DNA of 64,000 bases, taken from NCBI RefSeq assembly GCF_008124615.1, contig NZ_VNIB01000006.1, positions 164,768 through 228,767 of the forward strand, read 5' to 3'. This stretch comes from Geothermobacter ehrlichii (GTDB lineage Bacteria; Desulfobacterota; Desulfuromonadia; Desulfuromonadales; Geothermobacteraceae). Below are positions 54,559-63,115 of the stretch, one piece after another. The notes below the pieces were generated by a model that saw only the letters and a program-made list of their open reading frames with translations, was not told the DNA's origin and ran no database searches. The position numbers and the translations under genes were made by a program. Every line of letters begins with the position of its first letter. The stretch's first letter is position 1.

Positions 54559-56166
54559 CTACATCCGGAACACCCCGAAGGTCGTCTTTCTGACCGGCGC
54601 GTTGAAGGCGGCGGAAATCCCCAGCCCCAGCACCATACGGGTATCGGCCGGATCAATGATGCCGTCATCCCAGAGACGGGCGCTGGCGTAGTAGGGATGT
54701 CCCTGGGTTTCGTAGCGCTCGCGGATCGGGCGCTTGAACTCCTCCTCTTCTTCGACGCTCCAGCTTTCGCCGCGCGCCTCCAGTCCGTCCCGCTTGACCT
54801 GGGCGAGCACCGCCGCCGCCTGTTCGCCGCCCATCACCGAAATCCGGGCGTTGGGCCACATCCAGAGGAAGCGGGGCGAATAGGCCCGGCCACACATGCC
54901 GTAATTGCCGGCGCCGTAGGAGCCACCGATGATGACGGTGAACTTGGGAACATCGGCGCAGGCGACGGCGGTTACCATCTTGGCGCCGTCCTTGGCGATG
55001 CCACCCTGCTCGTACTTGCTGCCGACCATGAAGCCGGTGATGTTCTGCAGAAAGATCAGGGGGATGCCGCGCTGGGCGCAGAGCTCGATGAAATGCGCTC
55101 CCTTCATCGCCGACTCGGAAAAAAGGATGCCGTTGTTGGCGACGATGCCGACCGGATAGCCGAAAATATGGGCGAAGCCACAGACCAGGGTTTCGCCGTA
55201 GAGCTTCTTGAACTCGTTGAACTCGCTGCCATCGACGATGCGGGCGATCACCTCGCGCACATCGTAGGGCTTGCGGTTGTCGGCGGGAATCACCCCGTAG
55301 AGTTCCTCCGCCGGGTAAAGAGGATCGCGCGGCTCACGCAAGGCAAGCGGGATCTGTTTGCGACGGTTGAGATTGGCGACCACGCTGCGCGCCAGGGCCA
55401 GCGCATGGGCGTCGTCGGCCGCGTAGTGGTCGGTCACCCCCGAGGTGCGACAGTGAACGTCGGCACCGCCGAGCTCCTCGGCGCTGACCACCTCGCCGGT
55501 CGCCGCCTTGACCAGCGGCGGCCCGCCGAGAAAGATGGTCCCCTGCCGTCGGACGATGATGCTCTCGTCGGCCATCGCCGGGACATAGGCGCCGCCGGCG
55601 GTGCAGGAGCCCATGACCACGGCGATCTGAGGAATCCCCTTGGCCGACATCCGCGCCTGGTTGTAGAAGATGCGGCCGAAATGGTCGCGGTCGGGAAAGA
55701 CCTCGTCCTGCAGCGGCAGAAAGGCGCCGCCGGAATCGACCAGGTAGATACAGGGCAGATTGTTCTGTTCGGCGATCTCCTGGGCCCGCACGTGTTTCTT
55801 GACGGTCAGCGGCAGATAGCTCCCGCCCTTGACCGTGGCGTCGTTGGCGACAATGAGGCATTCCTGCCCTTCGATCCGGCCGATGCCGGTGATCACCCCG
55901 GCCGCCGGAGCGTCGCCGCCGTACAGGCCGTAGGCCGCGAACTGCGACAGTTCGAGAAAGGGCGAACCGACATCGAGCAGCCGGCGGATCCGGTCGCGCG
56001 GCAGCAGCTTGCCGCGGGCGAGATGCTTTTCCCGGGCCCGCTCACCACCTCCCAGCTTGATCTGCGCCACCTTGGCGCGCAAATCCTCGACCAGGACCCG
56101 CATCGCCTCGGCGTTGCGATGAAACTCCTCCGATCCCGAATGGAGTGAACTTTTCAGAATGCTCAT
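54559..56166 (-). CDS. Methylcrotonyl-CoA carboxylase, carboxyltransferase beta subunit
   Basis: A 535-residue carboxyltransferase that moves CO2 from biotin to 3-methylcrotonyl-CoA. It has the paired crotonase-like domains with [16 protein letters not shown] and [16 protein letters not shown], typical of the methylcrotonyl/geranyl type. Start at 56166 (MSILKSS) shortens an upstream reading by 12 codons. An acyl-CoA dehydrogenase lies before it and the hydratase after it. Confidence 0.93.
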   Translation of the reverse strand: MSILKSSLHSGSEEFHRNAEAMRVLVEDLRAKVAQIKLGGGERAREKHLARGKLLPRDRIRRLLDVGSPFLELSQFAAYGLYGGDAPAAGVITGIGRIEGQECLIVANDATVKGGSYLPLTVKKHVRAQEIAEQNNLPCIYLVDSGGAFLPLQDEVFPDRDHFGRIFYNQARMSAKGIPQIAVVMGSCTAGGAYVPAMADESIIVRRQGTIFLGGPPLVKAATGEVVSAEELGGADVHCRTSGVTDHYAADDAHALALARSVVANLNRRKQIPLALREPRDPLYPAEELYGVIPADNRKPYDVREVIARIVDGSEFNEFKKLYGETLVCGFAHIFGYPVGIVANNGILFSESAMKGAHFIELCAQRGIPLIFLQNITGFMVGSKYEQGGIAKDGAKMVTAVACADVPKFTVIIGGSYGAGNYGMCGRAYSPRFLWMWPNARISVMGGEQAAAVLAQVKRDGLEARGESWSVEEEEEFKRPIRERYETQGHPYYASARLWDDGIIDPADTRMVLGLGISAAFNAPVRKTTFGVFRM

Positions 56167-56214
56167 GATTTGTCCGTTCCCGACGACGGCTGGATGTTTC
56201 ACGGTTTAAGACGC

Positions 56215-56325
56215 GAGGAACCTTTACCTAACGCAGAGAGGGAGAGACCGCCGAGAATACAAGGGGCGATTCGGCTTTTCTCTGCGCCCTCTGCAGCTCT
56301 GCGTCTCTGCGTTGAGAACCTTGCC
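56215..56325. repeat. Intergenic CGCAGAG-type inverted repeat, copy 3
   Basis: ACGCAGAGAGGGAGAGAC on the left and CTGCGTCTCTGCGTT on the right form arms around about 60 bp. Same repeat unit as 43370 and 54510. It fills the gap between the isovaleryl-CoA dehydrogenase and carboxyltransferase genes. Confidence 0.6.
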
Positions 56326-56332
56326 CCCTCGC

Positions 56333-57511
56333 CTATTTCGTTTCTTCGAACAGCTCCCGACCGATCAGCATGCGGCGGATTTCGCTGGTGCCGGCGCCGA
56401 TTTCGTAGAGCTTGGCGTCGCGCAGCAGCCGACCGGTGGGGAATTCGTTGATATAGCCGTTGCCGCCCAGGCACTGGATCGCCTCCAGCGCCATCCAGGT
56501 GGCCCGCTCGGCGGCATAGAGGATCACTCCGGCCGCATCCTTGCGCAGGGAGCGCCCCTGGCGGCGCGACGCTTCGCGGGCCACGGTGTAAACGTAGGCG
56601 CGGCAGGCATTGAAGTTGGTGTACATGTCGGCCAGCTTGGCCTGGATCAGCTGAAATTCGCCGATGGCGTGCCCAAACTGCTTGCGGTCGTGCACATAGG
56701 GAAGCACGACATCGAGACAGGCGGCCATGATGCCCAGGGGGCCGCCGGCCAGGACGATCCGCTCGTAGTCGAGGCCGCTCATCAGCACCTTGACGCCGCC
56801 GTTGACCTCGCCGAGAACGTTCTCCTCGGGCACGAAACAGTCCTCGAAAACCAGCTCGCAGGTGTTGGAGCCGCGCATGCCGAGCTTGTCGAGCTTCTGG
56901 GCGGTGGAGAAGCCGGCGAAACCCTTTTCGATCAGAAAGGTGGTGATGCCGCGCGGTCCGGCCTCGGGATCGGTCTTGGCGTAGACCACCAGCACGTCGG
57001 CGTCCGGACCGTTGGTGATCCACATCTTGTTGCCGTTGAGCACGTAGCCGTTCCCTTCACGGTCGGCCCGCAGGCGCATGCTGACCACGTCCGAGCCGGC
57101 TCCGGGCTCGCTCATGGCCAGGGCGCCGACATGCTCGCCGCTGATCAGTTTCGGCAGGTATTTCCGCTTCTGCTCCTCGTTGCCGTTGCGGAAGATCTGG
57201 TTGATGCAGAGATTGGAATGAGCTCCGTAGGAAAGGGCGATCGCCGCCGAAGCGCGGCTCAGCTCTTCCATGGCGATGACATGATGCAGATAGCTCATGC
57301 CGGCGCCGCCGTACTCCTCGCTGACCGTGATGCCGAGCAGCCCGAGATCGCCCATCTTGCGCCACAGATCGGCGGGAAAGTTGTTCTCCCGGTCGATGTC
57401 GGCGGCCCGGGGGGCGATTTCGGCGGCGGCGAAATCCCTGACCGTATCCCTGAGCAGAACCGCCGTCTCGTCCAGATCGAAACTGAGTCCGGGATAAGTG
57501 ATGGTGGCCAT
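56333..57511 (-). CDS. Isovaleryl-CoA dehydrogenase
   Basis: A 392-residue acyl-CoA dehydrogenase. The catalytic base is placed on the internal helix ([15 protein letters not shown], about E250), the position used by isovaleryl-CoA dehydrogenase and not the usual one near the C-terminus, where this protein has [10 protein letters not shown] instead of YEGT. It oxidises isovaleryl-CoA to 3-methylcrotonyl-CoA and gives electrons to ETF. ATG 57511 follows GAGGAG. It is the first gene of the leucine operon, 30 nt behind a predicted sigma-54 start. Confidence 0.92.
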   Translation of the reverse strand: MATITYPGLSFDLDETAVLLRDTVRDFAAAEIAPRAADIDRENNFPADLWRKMGDLGLLGITVSEEYGGAGMSYLHHVIAMEELSRASAAIALSYGAHSNLCINQIFRNGNEEQKRKYLPKLISGEHVGALAMSEPGAGSDVVSMRLRADREGNGYVLNGNKMWITNGPDADVLVVYAKTDPEAGPRGITTFLIEKGFAGFSTAQKLDKLGMRGSNTCELVFEDCFVPEENVLGEVNGGVKVLMSGLDYERIVLAGGPLGIMAACLDVVLPYVHDRKQFGHAIGEFQLIQAKLADMYTNFNACRAYVYTVAREASRRQGRSLRKDAAGVILYAAERATWMALEAIQCLGGNGYINEFPTGRLLRDAKLYEIGAGTSEIRRMLIGRELFEETK

Positions 57512-57551
57512 TGTCCACTCCTCGTCAAAAAGGTCCGTCGAAACCCAGAAG

Positions 57552-57568
57552 AGCAAGTCGGGTGCCAG
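57552..57568 (-). promoter_or_regulatory. Sigma-54 promoter for the leucine-degradation operon
   Basis: Minus strand CTGGCACCCGACTTGCT: GG and GC separated by exactly 10 bases, and 15 of 17 positions agree with YTGGCACG-N4-TTGCW. The predicted start, about 57541, leaves a 30-nt leader with the ribosome site. It is the best -24/-12 element in the window. Confidence 0.75.
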
Positions 57569-57747
57569 TTTCCACGGAGCGTTCCCTGTTTTCTCCCTCC
57601 TCGCAATCTCCTGAAATCACTGAACATGTTGCGTCCAGCCAAAGTGGGCCGGAGTTGGAAAGCGCGGGGTGTCAACGAATGGAGACGACCCTTTCATGAC
57701 AGCTGTCTACGCCCGTTGACCCCGCAACCGGCAGGCTGTCGCGGGGC

Positions 57748-57787
57748 CGGCGGCCGGCCGTGGAAGCTTCCAGCGTCCGGCCGCCGA
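57748..57787. repeat. Hairpin after the acyl-CoA dehydrogenase gene
   Basis: CGGCGGCCGG and CCGGCCGCCG are perfectly complementary around a 19-bp centre that contains the smaller palindrome GGAAGCTTCC. It starts just past the stop at 57798 and may reduce read-through into the leucine operon; no T-run follows. Confidence 0.5.
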
Positions 57788-57797
57788 ATTCCGCATG

Positions 57798-58943
57798 CTA
57801 GCGGGTGAGGGCGGCACCGATGACGATCCGCTGCACCTCGTTGGTCCCTTCGTAGATCTGGGTGATCTTGGCGTCGCGCATCATCCGCTCGACCGGAAAA
57901 TCGCGGGTATATCCGTAGCCGCCATGAATCTGCACCGCTTCGGTGGTGACTTTCATCGCCACATCCGAGGCGTACATCTTGGCCATGGCCGACTCCTTGC
58001 CGTAGGGAAGTCCGGCGCTGGCCCTGTAGGCCGCCTGGTAGACCAGCAGCCTGGCGGCCTCGATCTCCGTCGCCATGTCGGCGAGCTTGAACTGCACGCC
58101 CTGGAAGCTGGCGATGGGCTGGTTGAACTGCTTGCGCTCCTTGGCGTAGGCCAGGGCGGCATCGAAAGCTCCCTGGGCGATTCCGATGGCCTGGGCGGCG
58201 ATGCCGATGCGGCCGCCGTCCAGGGTCTTCATGGCGATCTTGAAGCCCTGCCCCTCTTCCCCGAGCAGATTTTCGGCCGGGATGCGGCAGTTGTCGAAGA
58301 TCAGCTCGCGGGTCGGCGAGGAGCGGATGCCCAGCTTCGCCTCCTTCTTGCCGAAGGTGAAGCCGGGAGTGTCCTTCTCGACGATGAAGGCGCTGATACC
58401 GTGATGTTTCTGCGCCTCCCTGTCGGTGCGGGCGAAGACGATGTAGGTCTCGGCCTCGCCGCCGTTGGTGCAGAAGATCTTGGTGCCGTTCAGCACCCAG
58501 GCGTCACCGTCACGCACCGCCGTGGTCCGGGTGCCGCCGGCGTCGGAGCCGGCCTCGGGCTCGGTCAGGGCGAAACCGCCCATCTTTTCTCCGGAGGCCA
58601 GCGGCGTCAGGTACTTCTTCTTCTGCTCTTCGGTGCCGAACAGGTAGATCGGGTTGGCGCCGAGGGAAAGATGCGCCGACAGGGTCACCCCGGTCGAGGC
58701 GCAAACCCGGGACAGCTCCTCGACGGCGATGGCGTAGCTGATATAGTCGGCACCGGCGCCGCCGTATTCCTCAGGAAAAACGATGCCGGTCAGGCCCAGT
58801 TCGCCGAGCTTGTCGTACATCAGCACCCGATCGAAGGTTTCGCTTTCGTCGCGCTCGGCGGCTCCCGGCGCGACCTCCTTTTCGGCAAACTCGCGCACGG
58901 CCTGCCGGATCAGGTTCTGTTCTTCGGTCAGTTCGAATTTCAT
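57798..58943 (-). CDS. Short-chain acyl-CoA dehydrogenase (butyryl-CoA type)
   Basis: A 381-residue flavoprotein oxidising short acyl-CoA to enoyl-CoA. The catalytic glutamate is E365 in [10 protein letters not shown], the standard position for short- and medium-chain enzymes. Also visible are [12 protein letters not shown] and [15 protein letters not shown]. Start 58943 (MKFELTEEQ) follows AGGAGG. It is separated from its neighbours by repeats on both sides, so it may have its own promoter, which I could not place. Confidence 0.9.
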   Translation of the reverse strand: MKFELTEEQNLIRQAVREFAEKEVAPGAAERDESETFDRVLMYDKLGELGLTGIVFPEEYGGAGADYISYAIAVEELSRVCASTGVTLSAHLSLGANPIYLFGTEEQKKKYLTPLASGEKMGGFALTEPEAGSDAGGTRTTAVRDGDAWVLNGTKIFCTNGGEAETYIVFARTDREAQKHHGISAFIVEKDTPGFTFGKKEAKLGIRSSPTRELIFDNCRIPAENLLGEEGQGFKIAMKTLDGGRIGIAAQAIGIAQGAFDAALAYAKERKQFNQPIASFQGVQFKLADMATEIEAARLLVYQAAYRASAGLPYGKESAMAKMYASDVAMKVTTEAVQIHGGYGYTRDFPVERMMRDAKITQIYEGTNEVQRIVIGAALTR

Positions 58944-58974
58944 CTGTTCCTCCTGTTGCTGGTTGAAAAAAAAA

Positions 58975-59118
58975 CTATGCAGCCACCAAGTCACGAAGGA
59001 CACCAAGAAAGTCAAAGCCAGATTTCCAACCTCCAGCTTTGAACTTCTCTCCAACTCAGCAACTCTCCACCTCTACGTTAAATCTTGGTGCTCTTGGTGT
59101 CTTGGTGGCAGATCTCTT
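58975..59118. repeat. Intergenic inverted repeat of the CTTGGTG type
   Basis: CCACCAAGTCACGAAGGACA on the left and CTTGGTGTCTTGGTGGC on the right pair partly; inner parts repeat CACCAAGAAAG and CTCTTGGTG. The unit is a widespread kind of intergenic repeat. It fills the gap between the two acyl-CoA dehydrogenase genes. Confidence 0.5.
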
Positions 59119-59125
59119 GCCGTTC

Positions 59126-60283
59126 CTAGCTAAAACTGCGCAAAATATCCCGGGCGATGATCAGGCGCTGGATCTCGCTGGTGCCTTCGTAGATGGTAGT
59201 AATGCGGGCGTCGCGGGCGTAGCGTTCAACGGGATATTCACTGGTGTAGCCGTAGCCGCCGTGAATCTGCAACGCCTCGTAGCAGGCCCGGTTGGCGGTT
59301 TCGGTGGCGAACAGCTTGGCCATCGACGCCGCCCGGGCGTAGGAGCGCCCCTGCTCCTTCTGGAAGGCGGCGTTCATCAGCAGCAGCCGCGAGGCCTCGA
59401 GATCGGTGTAGCAATCGGCGATCTTCCACTGGATGGCCTGGAAATCAGCCAGCTTGTGCCCGAACTGCTTGCGTTCCAGGGCATGGCGGGTGGCGCAGTC
59501 CATGGCCGCCAGGCCGACGCCGAGCGCCAGGGAACCGATGCCGATGCGACCGCCGGCCAGCTCGCCGACGGCGACCCGGAAACCGTCGTTCAGCCGACCC
59601 ATCAGCGCATCGCGCGGAATCCGGCAGTCACTGAAGATCACCTCGTTGGTCGCCGAAGCGTGCTGTCCCATCTTCTCTTCCCGCTTGCCGATGCTCAGCC
59701 CGGGAGTGTCCCGCTCTACCAGAAAGCAGCTGATCCCCTTGCCCTTGGGCGCTTCCCGGTCGGTCACCGCCCAGACCACGAACACCCCGGCATAGGGCGC
59801 GCTGGTGATGAAGATCTTGCTGCCGTTCAGCACCCAGTGGTCACCATCCAAAACGGCGCTGGTGGTCATCGCCGCCGGATCGGAGCCGGCGCCGGCCTCG
59901 GTCAGGGCGAAGGCGCCGGCAGGATACTCCCCGGAACAGATGCGCGGGATGTAGTTCTGCCGCTGCTCCTCGCTGCCGACCGCCTGGATCACCTCGCAGA
60001 CCATGTTGTTGACCGACACGGTCACCGCGGTCGAGGCGCAGGCGCGGGCAATCTCGGTCAGGGCGACGGAGAAGGCGACCACGCCCGCCCCGGCGCCGCC
60101 GTACTCCTCGCGCACGTTCAGCCCCATGAAGCCGAGCTCGGCCAGTTTGCGCAGGTTGTCGAGAAAAACCTGCGAATCCCCGCCCCGGTCCAGCTCCGCC
60201 GCCACCGGCGCCAGCTCGGCCTCGGCGAATTCCTTCGCGGTCTGCTGAATCAGTTTCTGTTCTTCGTTGAGATCGAGATTCAT
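59126..60283 (-). CDS. Acyl-CoA dehydrogenase
   Basis: A 385-residue flavoprotein of the short/medium-chain type with catalytic E366 in IYEGTSEIQ and motifs LTEAGAGSDPAAM and [15 protein letters not shown]. The exact substrate cannot be read. ATG 60283 follows GGAG. Together with crotonase (60388) and the hydroxyacyl-CoA dehydrogenase (62164) it provides beta-oxidation steps. Confidence 0.9.
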   Translation of the reverse strand: MNLDLNEEQKLIQQTAKEFAEAELAPVAAELDRGGDSQVFLDNLRKLAELGFMGLNVREEYGGAGAGVVAFSVALTEIARACASTAVTVSVNNMVCEVIQAVGSEEQRQNYIPRICSGEYPAGAFALTEAGAGSDPAAMTTSAVLDGDHWVLNGSKIFITSAPYAGVFVVWAVTDREAPKGKGISCFLVERDTPGLSIGKREEKMGQHASATNEVIFSDCRIPRDALMGRLNDGFRVAVGELAGGRIGIGSLALGVGLAAMDCATRHALERKQFGHKLADFQAIQWKIADCYTDLEASRLLLMNAAFQKEQGRSYARAASMAKLFATETANRACYEALQIHGGYGYTSEYPVERYARDARITTIYEGTSEIQRLIIARDILRSFS

Positions 60284-60304
60284 GGCAACTCCGTTGCTGG
60301 CATG

Positions 60305-60374
60305 AGGCACCGGGCGATGGGCGCCGGACAAATCAAAACCGACAGGAAAGCCGTTTTCCCAGAGCCCGGTGCCT
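60305..60374. repeat. Inverted repeat between the dehydrogenase and crotonase genes
   Basis: AGGCACCGGGC (60305-60315) and GCCCGGTGCCT (60364-60374) are perfectly complementary. The pairing spans 48 bp of centre. Position between two codirectional genes suggests an RNA hairpin or a dispersed repeat. Confidence 0.5.
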
Positions 60375-60387
60375 GACGCCCCAGGCC

Positions 60388-61170
60388 TTATTTACCTACA
60401 AACTTCGCCGGACGCTTCTCCAGAAAGGCCTGCATCCCTTCCTTCTGGTCGGCGGTGGCGAAACAGAGCCCGAACAGGTCGGCTTCCAGGTTGCAGGCCC
60501 GGGCCAGATCCATCTCCAACCCGTCGCGCAGCGCGGCCTTGGCGAAACCGACGGCGACCAGCCCCTTGGAGGCGATCTTGCCGGCCATCTTGCGGGCCGC
60601 CGTCATCAGGTCGGCAGCGGGGAAGACCTTGTTGACCAGGCCGATGCGATGCGCCTCGGCGGCATCGATCATGTCGCCGGTCATGATCAGTTCGCTGGCC
60701 AGCCCCTTGCCGATCAGCCGCGCCAGCCGCTGGGTGCCGCCGAAGCCCGGAATGACGCCGAGATTGACCTCCGGCTGACCGAACTGGGCGTTTTCGGCTG
60801 CCAGCCGGATGTCGCAACACAGGGCCAACTCGCAGCCACCACCCAGAGCGTAGCCGTTGACCGCCGCGATCACCGGCTTGGGCAGCTCCTCGACGGCCGC
60901 CGCCAGCTCGTGCCCGAGCCGGGCGAACCGGCTCGCCTCAACGGCATCAAGCGACTGCATCTCGGCGATATCGGCGCCGGCGACAAAGGCCTTCTCTCCG
61001 CCGCCGGTCAGGATTACCACCTTCACCGCCTCGTCGTCGCGAATGGCGGCGAAACAGTTGATCAGCTCCTTCAGCGTCGCCGCGTTGAGTGCGTTGAGCG
61101 CCTTGGGCCGGTTGACGGTCACCGTGGCGATGCCGTCGCTGACTTCGTACAACAGGTTTTCGAAATTCAT
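60388..61170 (-). CDS. Enoyl-CoA hydratase (crotonase)
   Basis: Adds water to short trans-2-enoyl-CoA. In the 260-residue protein the two catalytic glutamates are E114 (GGGCELALCCD) and E134 (GQPEVNLGVIPGFGGTQRL). ATG 61170 follows a G-rich ribosome site and removes a 43-residue upstream reading. It lies between an acyl-CoA dehydrogenase and the stress-protein gene and fits a butanoyl-CoA-type pathway with the 3-hydroxyacyl-CoA dehydrogenase. Confidence 0.93.
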   Translation of the reverse strand: MNFENLLYEVSDGIATVTVNRPKALNALNAATLKELINCFAAIRDDEAVKVVILTGGGEKAFVAGADIAEMQSLDAVEASRFARLGHELAAAVEELPKPVIAAVNGYALGGGCELALCCDIRLAAENAQFGQPEVNLGVIPGFGGTQRLARLIGKGLASELIMTGDMIDAAEAHRIGLVNKVFPAADLMTAARKMAGKIASKGLVAVGFAKAALRDGLEMDLARACNLEADLFGLCFATADQKEGMQAFLEKRPAKFVGK

Positions 61171-61354
61171 GGATTCCCCCGTCAAAAATTTAAAATCGTG
61201 ATTTTCCTTCTGGTTTCGGCCAGGAAGCGCGTCATTTTTCGCAAAGTCAAGGAAACCGGGAAATGGCGCGGAGGCATAGTTGCTGTCTGCGCCGCACAAG
61301 CCATTTCGCGGCCTGACGTCGAGATTGCGGAAAAGGGCCGCTTGATGGCTGAAA

Positions 61355-62149
61355 CTAGCTCGACATCAACACCGGCACCGTCATCTCCTTGAGCAGCTGC
61401 CCGGCCATGGGAGCCGGCGCCGCCGGCAGCGGGCCGCCGGCCACCAGCAGGTCGATCCCTTCGTCGGTCACCCGGTTGAGCAGGGCGTCGCCGAAACCGA
61501 TATCCTGAATCAGCCGGGTTTCCGTCTCGGCAGCGATACCGTGACATTTCAGGTAGCTCCCGAGCCGGTCGAGGGTTTCGCCGGCCAGTCCCTGCTCGCC
61601 ACGGCTGGTGATGAAGGTGAGCAGATGCACCGACTCGGCCTGCCGCATCAGCGGCAGGGCGTCGAGCAACGCCCGGGCCGACGCCCGGCCCGAACGCCAG
61701 GCCACCATGATGCGGGAGCCCAGGCGCTCGAACTCGCCGACGTAGGGGACGGTCAGCACGGGACGTCCAGTACTGAAGATCAGCTTTTCCGGCAGATCCT
61801 TCAGCGCAGCAGACGCCGAGCCGGTCCCCGGCGCAGGCTGGCCGATCAGGGTCAGGTCGGCGAAGAAGGCCTGGTAGTTGAGGCGGACCGGCAGCGGCTG
61901 GTGGACCAGCGTTTCCGCGTCATCGCACCAGGCCAGCTCGACACCCACCTGCTCCGCCCGATGCCGGCAGTCGGCAAGCAGGTCCGCCCGCAGCCTCTTT
62001 TCCGGCTCCTGTCCGACAAACGGAAAAGGCGTTGCGTAATAGACGCTCAGGCGCGCTCCCTGCCGCCGGGCCAGTTCCAGGGCCAGTCCAAACCGGTAGC
62101 CGCTGCGCTCGCACTGGTCGAGATGGACCAGAATGTTCCGATAGGCCAT
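61355..62149 (-). CDS. Universal stress protein family, tandem-domain
   Basis: A 264-residue protein that appears to hold two UspA-like domains (about 1-140 starting AYRNILVHLDQCERSG, and 150-264 starting GSRIMVAWRSGRASARALLDAL). The second ends in DLLVAGG and VPVLMSS, typical of the fold. Usp proteins bind ATP or small molecules and support survival under stress; the role here is unknown. It sits within a run of acyl-CoA genes. ATG 62149 follows GGGAGGACGAC. Confidence 0.75.
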   Translation of the reverse strand: MAYRNILVHLDQCERSGYRFGLALELARRQGARLSVYYATPFPFVGQEPEKRLRADLLADCRHRAEQVGVELAWCDDAETLVHQPLPVRLNYQAFFADLTLIGQPAPGTGSASAALKDLPEKLIFSTGRPVLTVPYVGEFERLGSRIMVAWRSGRASARALLDALPLMRQAESVHLLTFITSRGEQGLAGETLDRLGSYLKCHGIAAETETRLIQDIGFGDALLNRVTDEGIDLLVAGGPLPAAPAPMAGQLLKEMTVPVLMSS

Positions 62150-62163
62150 GTCGTCCTCCCCTG

Positions 62164-63018
62164 TCAGGAGCTGTAGTCGAAGAAACCCTTGCCGCTCTTG
62201 CGGCCGAGCCAACCGGCCTTGACCATCTTGCGCAGCAACGGGCAGGGCCGGTACTTGCTGTCGGCGAACCCTTCATAGAGAACTTCCATGATCGCCAGAC
62301 AGGTATCGAGACCGATGAAATCGGCCAGGGTCAGCGGGCCCATGGGATGATTCATCCCCAGCTTCATCACCGTATCGATGGCTTCGGGCTCCGCCACCCC
62401 TTCGTAGACGCAGTAGATCGCCTCGTTGATCATCGGCATCAGCACGCGGTTGGAGATGAAACCGGGATAGTCATTGACCTCGACCGGCACCTTGCCCATG
62501 GTTTCCGCCAGTTCCTTGACGGTCGCGTAGGTCGCGTCGCTGGTGGCAATGCCGCGAATCACCTCGACCAGCTTCATCACCGGCACCGGATTCATGAAGT
62601 GCATGCCGATCACCAGCTCCGGCCGGCCGGTCACTGCCGCCAGTTCGGTGATCGGCAGCGAAGAGGTGTTACTGGCCAGAATGACGTCGGGGCGGGCCAC
62701 CTCGTCGAGGATGCGGAAAATCTTCTCCTTGACGGCCAGGTTCTCGGTCGCCGCCTCGACGACGAAATCGACATCGGCCGCATCCTTCAGGTCGGTCGAA
62801 GGGATCAGCCGCGCCAGGGTCGCCGCCTTGTCCTCCTCCGTCATCCTCCCCTTGGCGACGTTCTTGTCGAGCAGGCCGCCGATGAACGCCAGGCGCTTGT
62901 CGATAAAGGCCCGGTCGATGTCGTTGAGCACCACCTCGAAGCCGGTTTGCGCGGCGACCTGGGCGATGCCCCCTCCCATCTGCCCGGCCCCGATGACCAT
63001 GATCCGCTTGATTGCCAT
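62164..63018 (-). CDS. 3-hydroxybutyryl-CoA dehydrogenase
   Basis: Oxidises 3-hydroxyacyl-CoA with NAD+ (or the reverse). The 284-residue protein starts with the Rossmann motif [14 protein letters not shown] (10-23). The catalytic region is [19 protein letters not shown] with the conserved histidine, and [12 protein letters not shown] and [15 protein letters not shown] complete the C-terminal domain. Its product can be cleaved by the thiolase at 37837. Confidence 0.93.
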   Translation of the reverse strand: MAIKRIMVIGAGQMGGGIAQVAAQTGFEVVLNDIDRAFIDKRLAFIGGLLDKNVAKGRMTEEDKAATLARLIPSTDLKDAADVDFVVEAATENLAVKEKIFRILDEVARPDVILASNTSSLPITELAAVTGRPELVIGMHFMNPVPVMKLVEVIRGIATSDATYATVKELAETMGKVPVEVNDYPGFISNRVLMPMINEAIYCVYEGVAEPEAIDTVMKLGMNHPMGPLTLADFIGLDTCLAIMEVLYEGFADSKYRPCPLLRKMVKAGWLGRKSGKGFFDYSS

Positions 63019-63029
63019 GTCTGCCTCCT

Positions 63030-63112
63030 CGCTTGAAAATGTAAATTCGGCCAGGGGCCAAGGCGAAAGGCCCGGGAGAACCCTTCAGCCTTTGGCCTTT
63101 GACCGTCTTTCA
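63030..63112. repeat. GGCCAAAGGC-type inverted repeat between etfA and the hydroxyacyl-CoA dehydrogenase
   Basis: GGCCAAGGCGAAAGGCC on the left can pair with GCCTTTGGCCTTTG on the right. The gap has no T-run and no clear promoter. Confidence 0.35.
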
Positions 63113-63115
63113 ATT

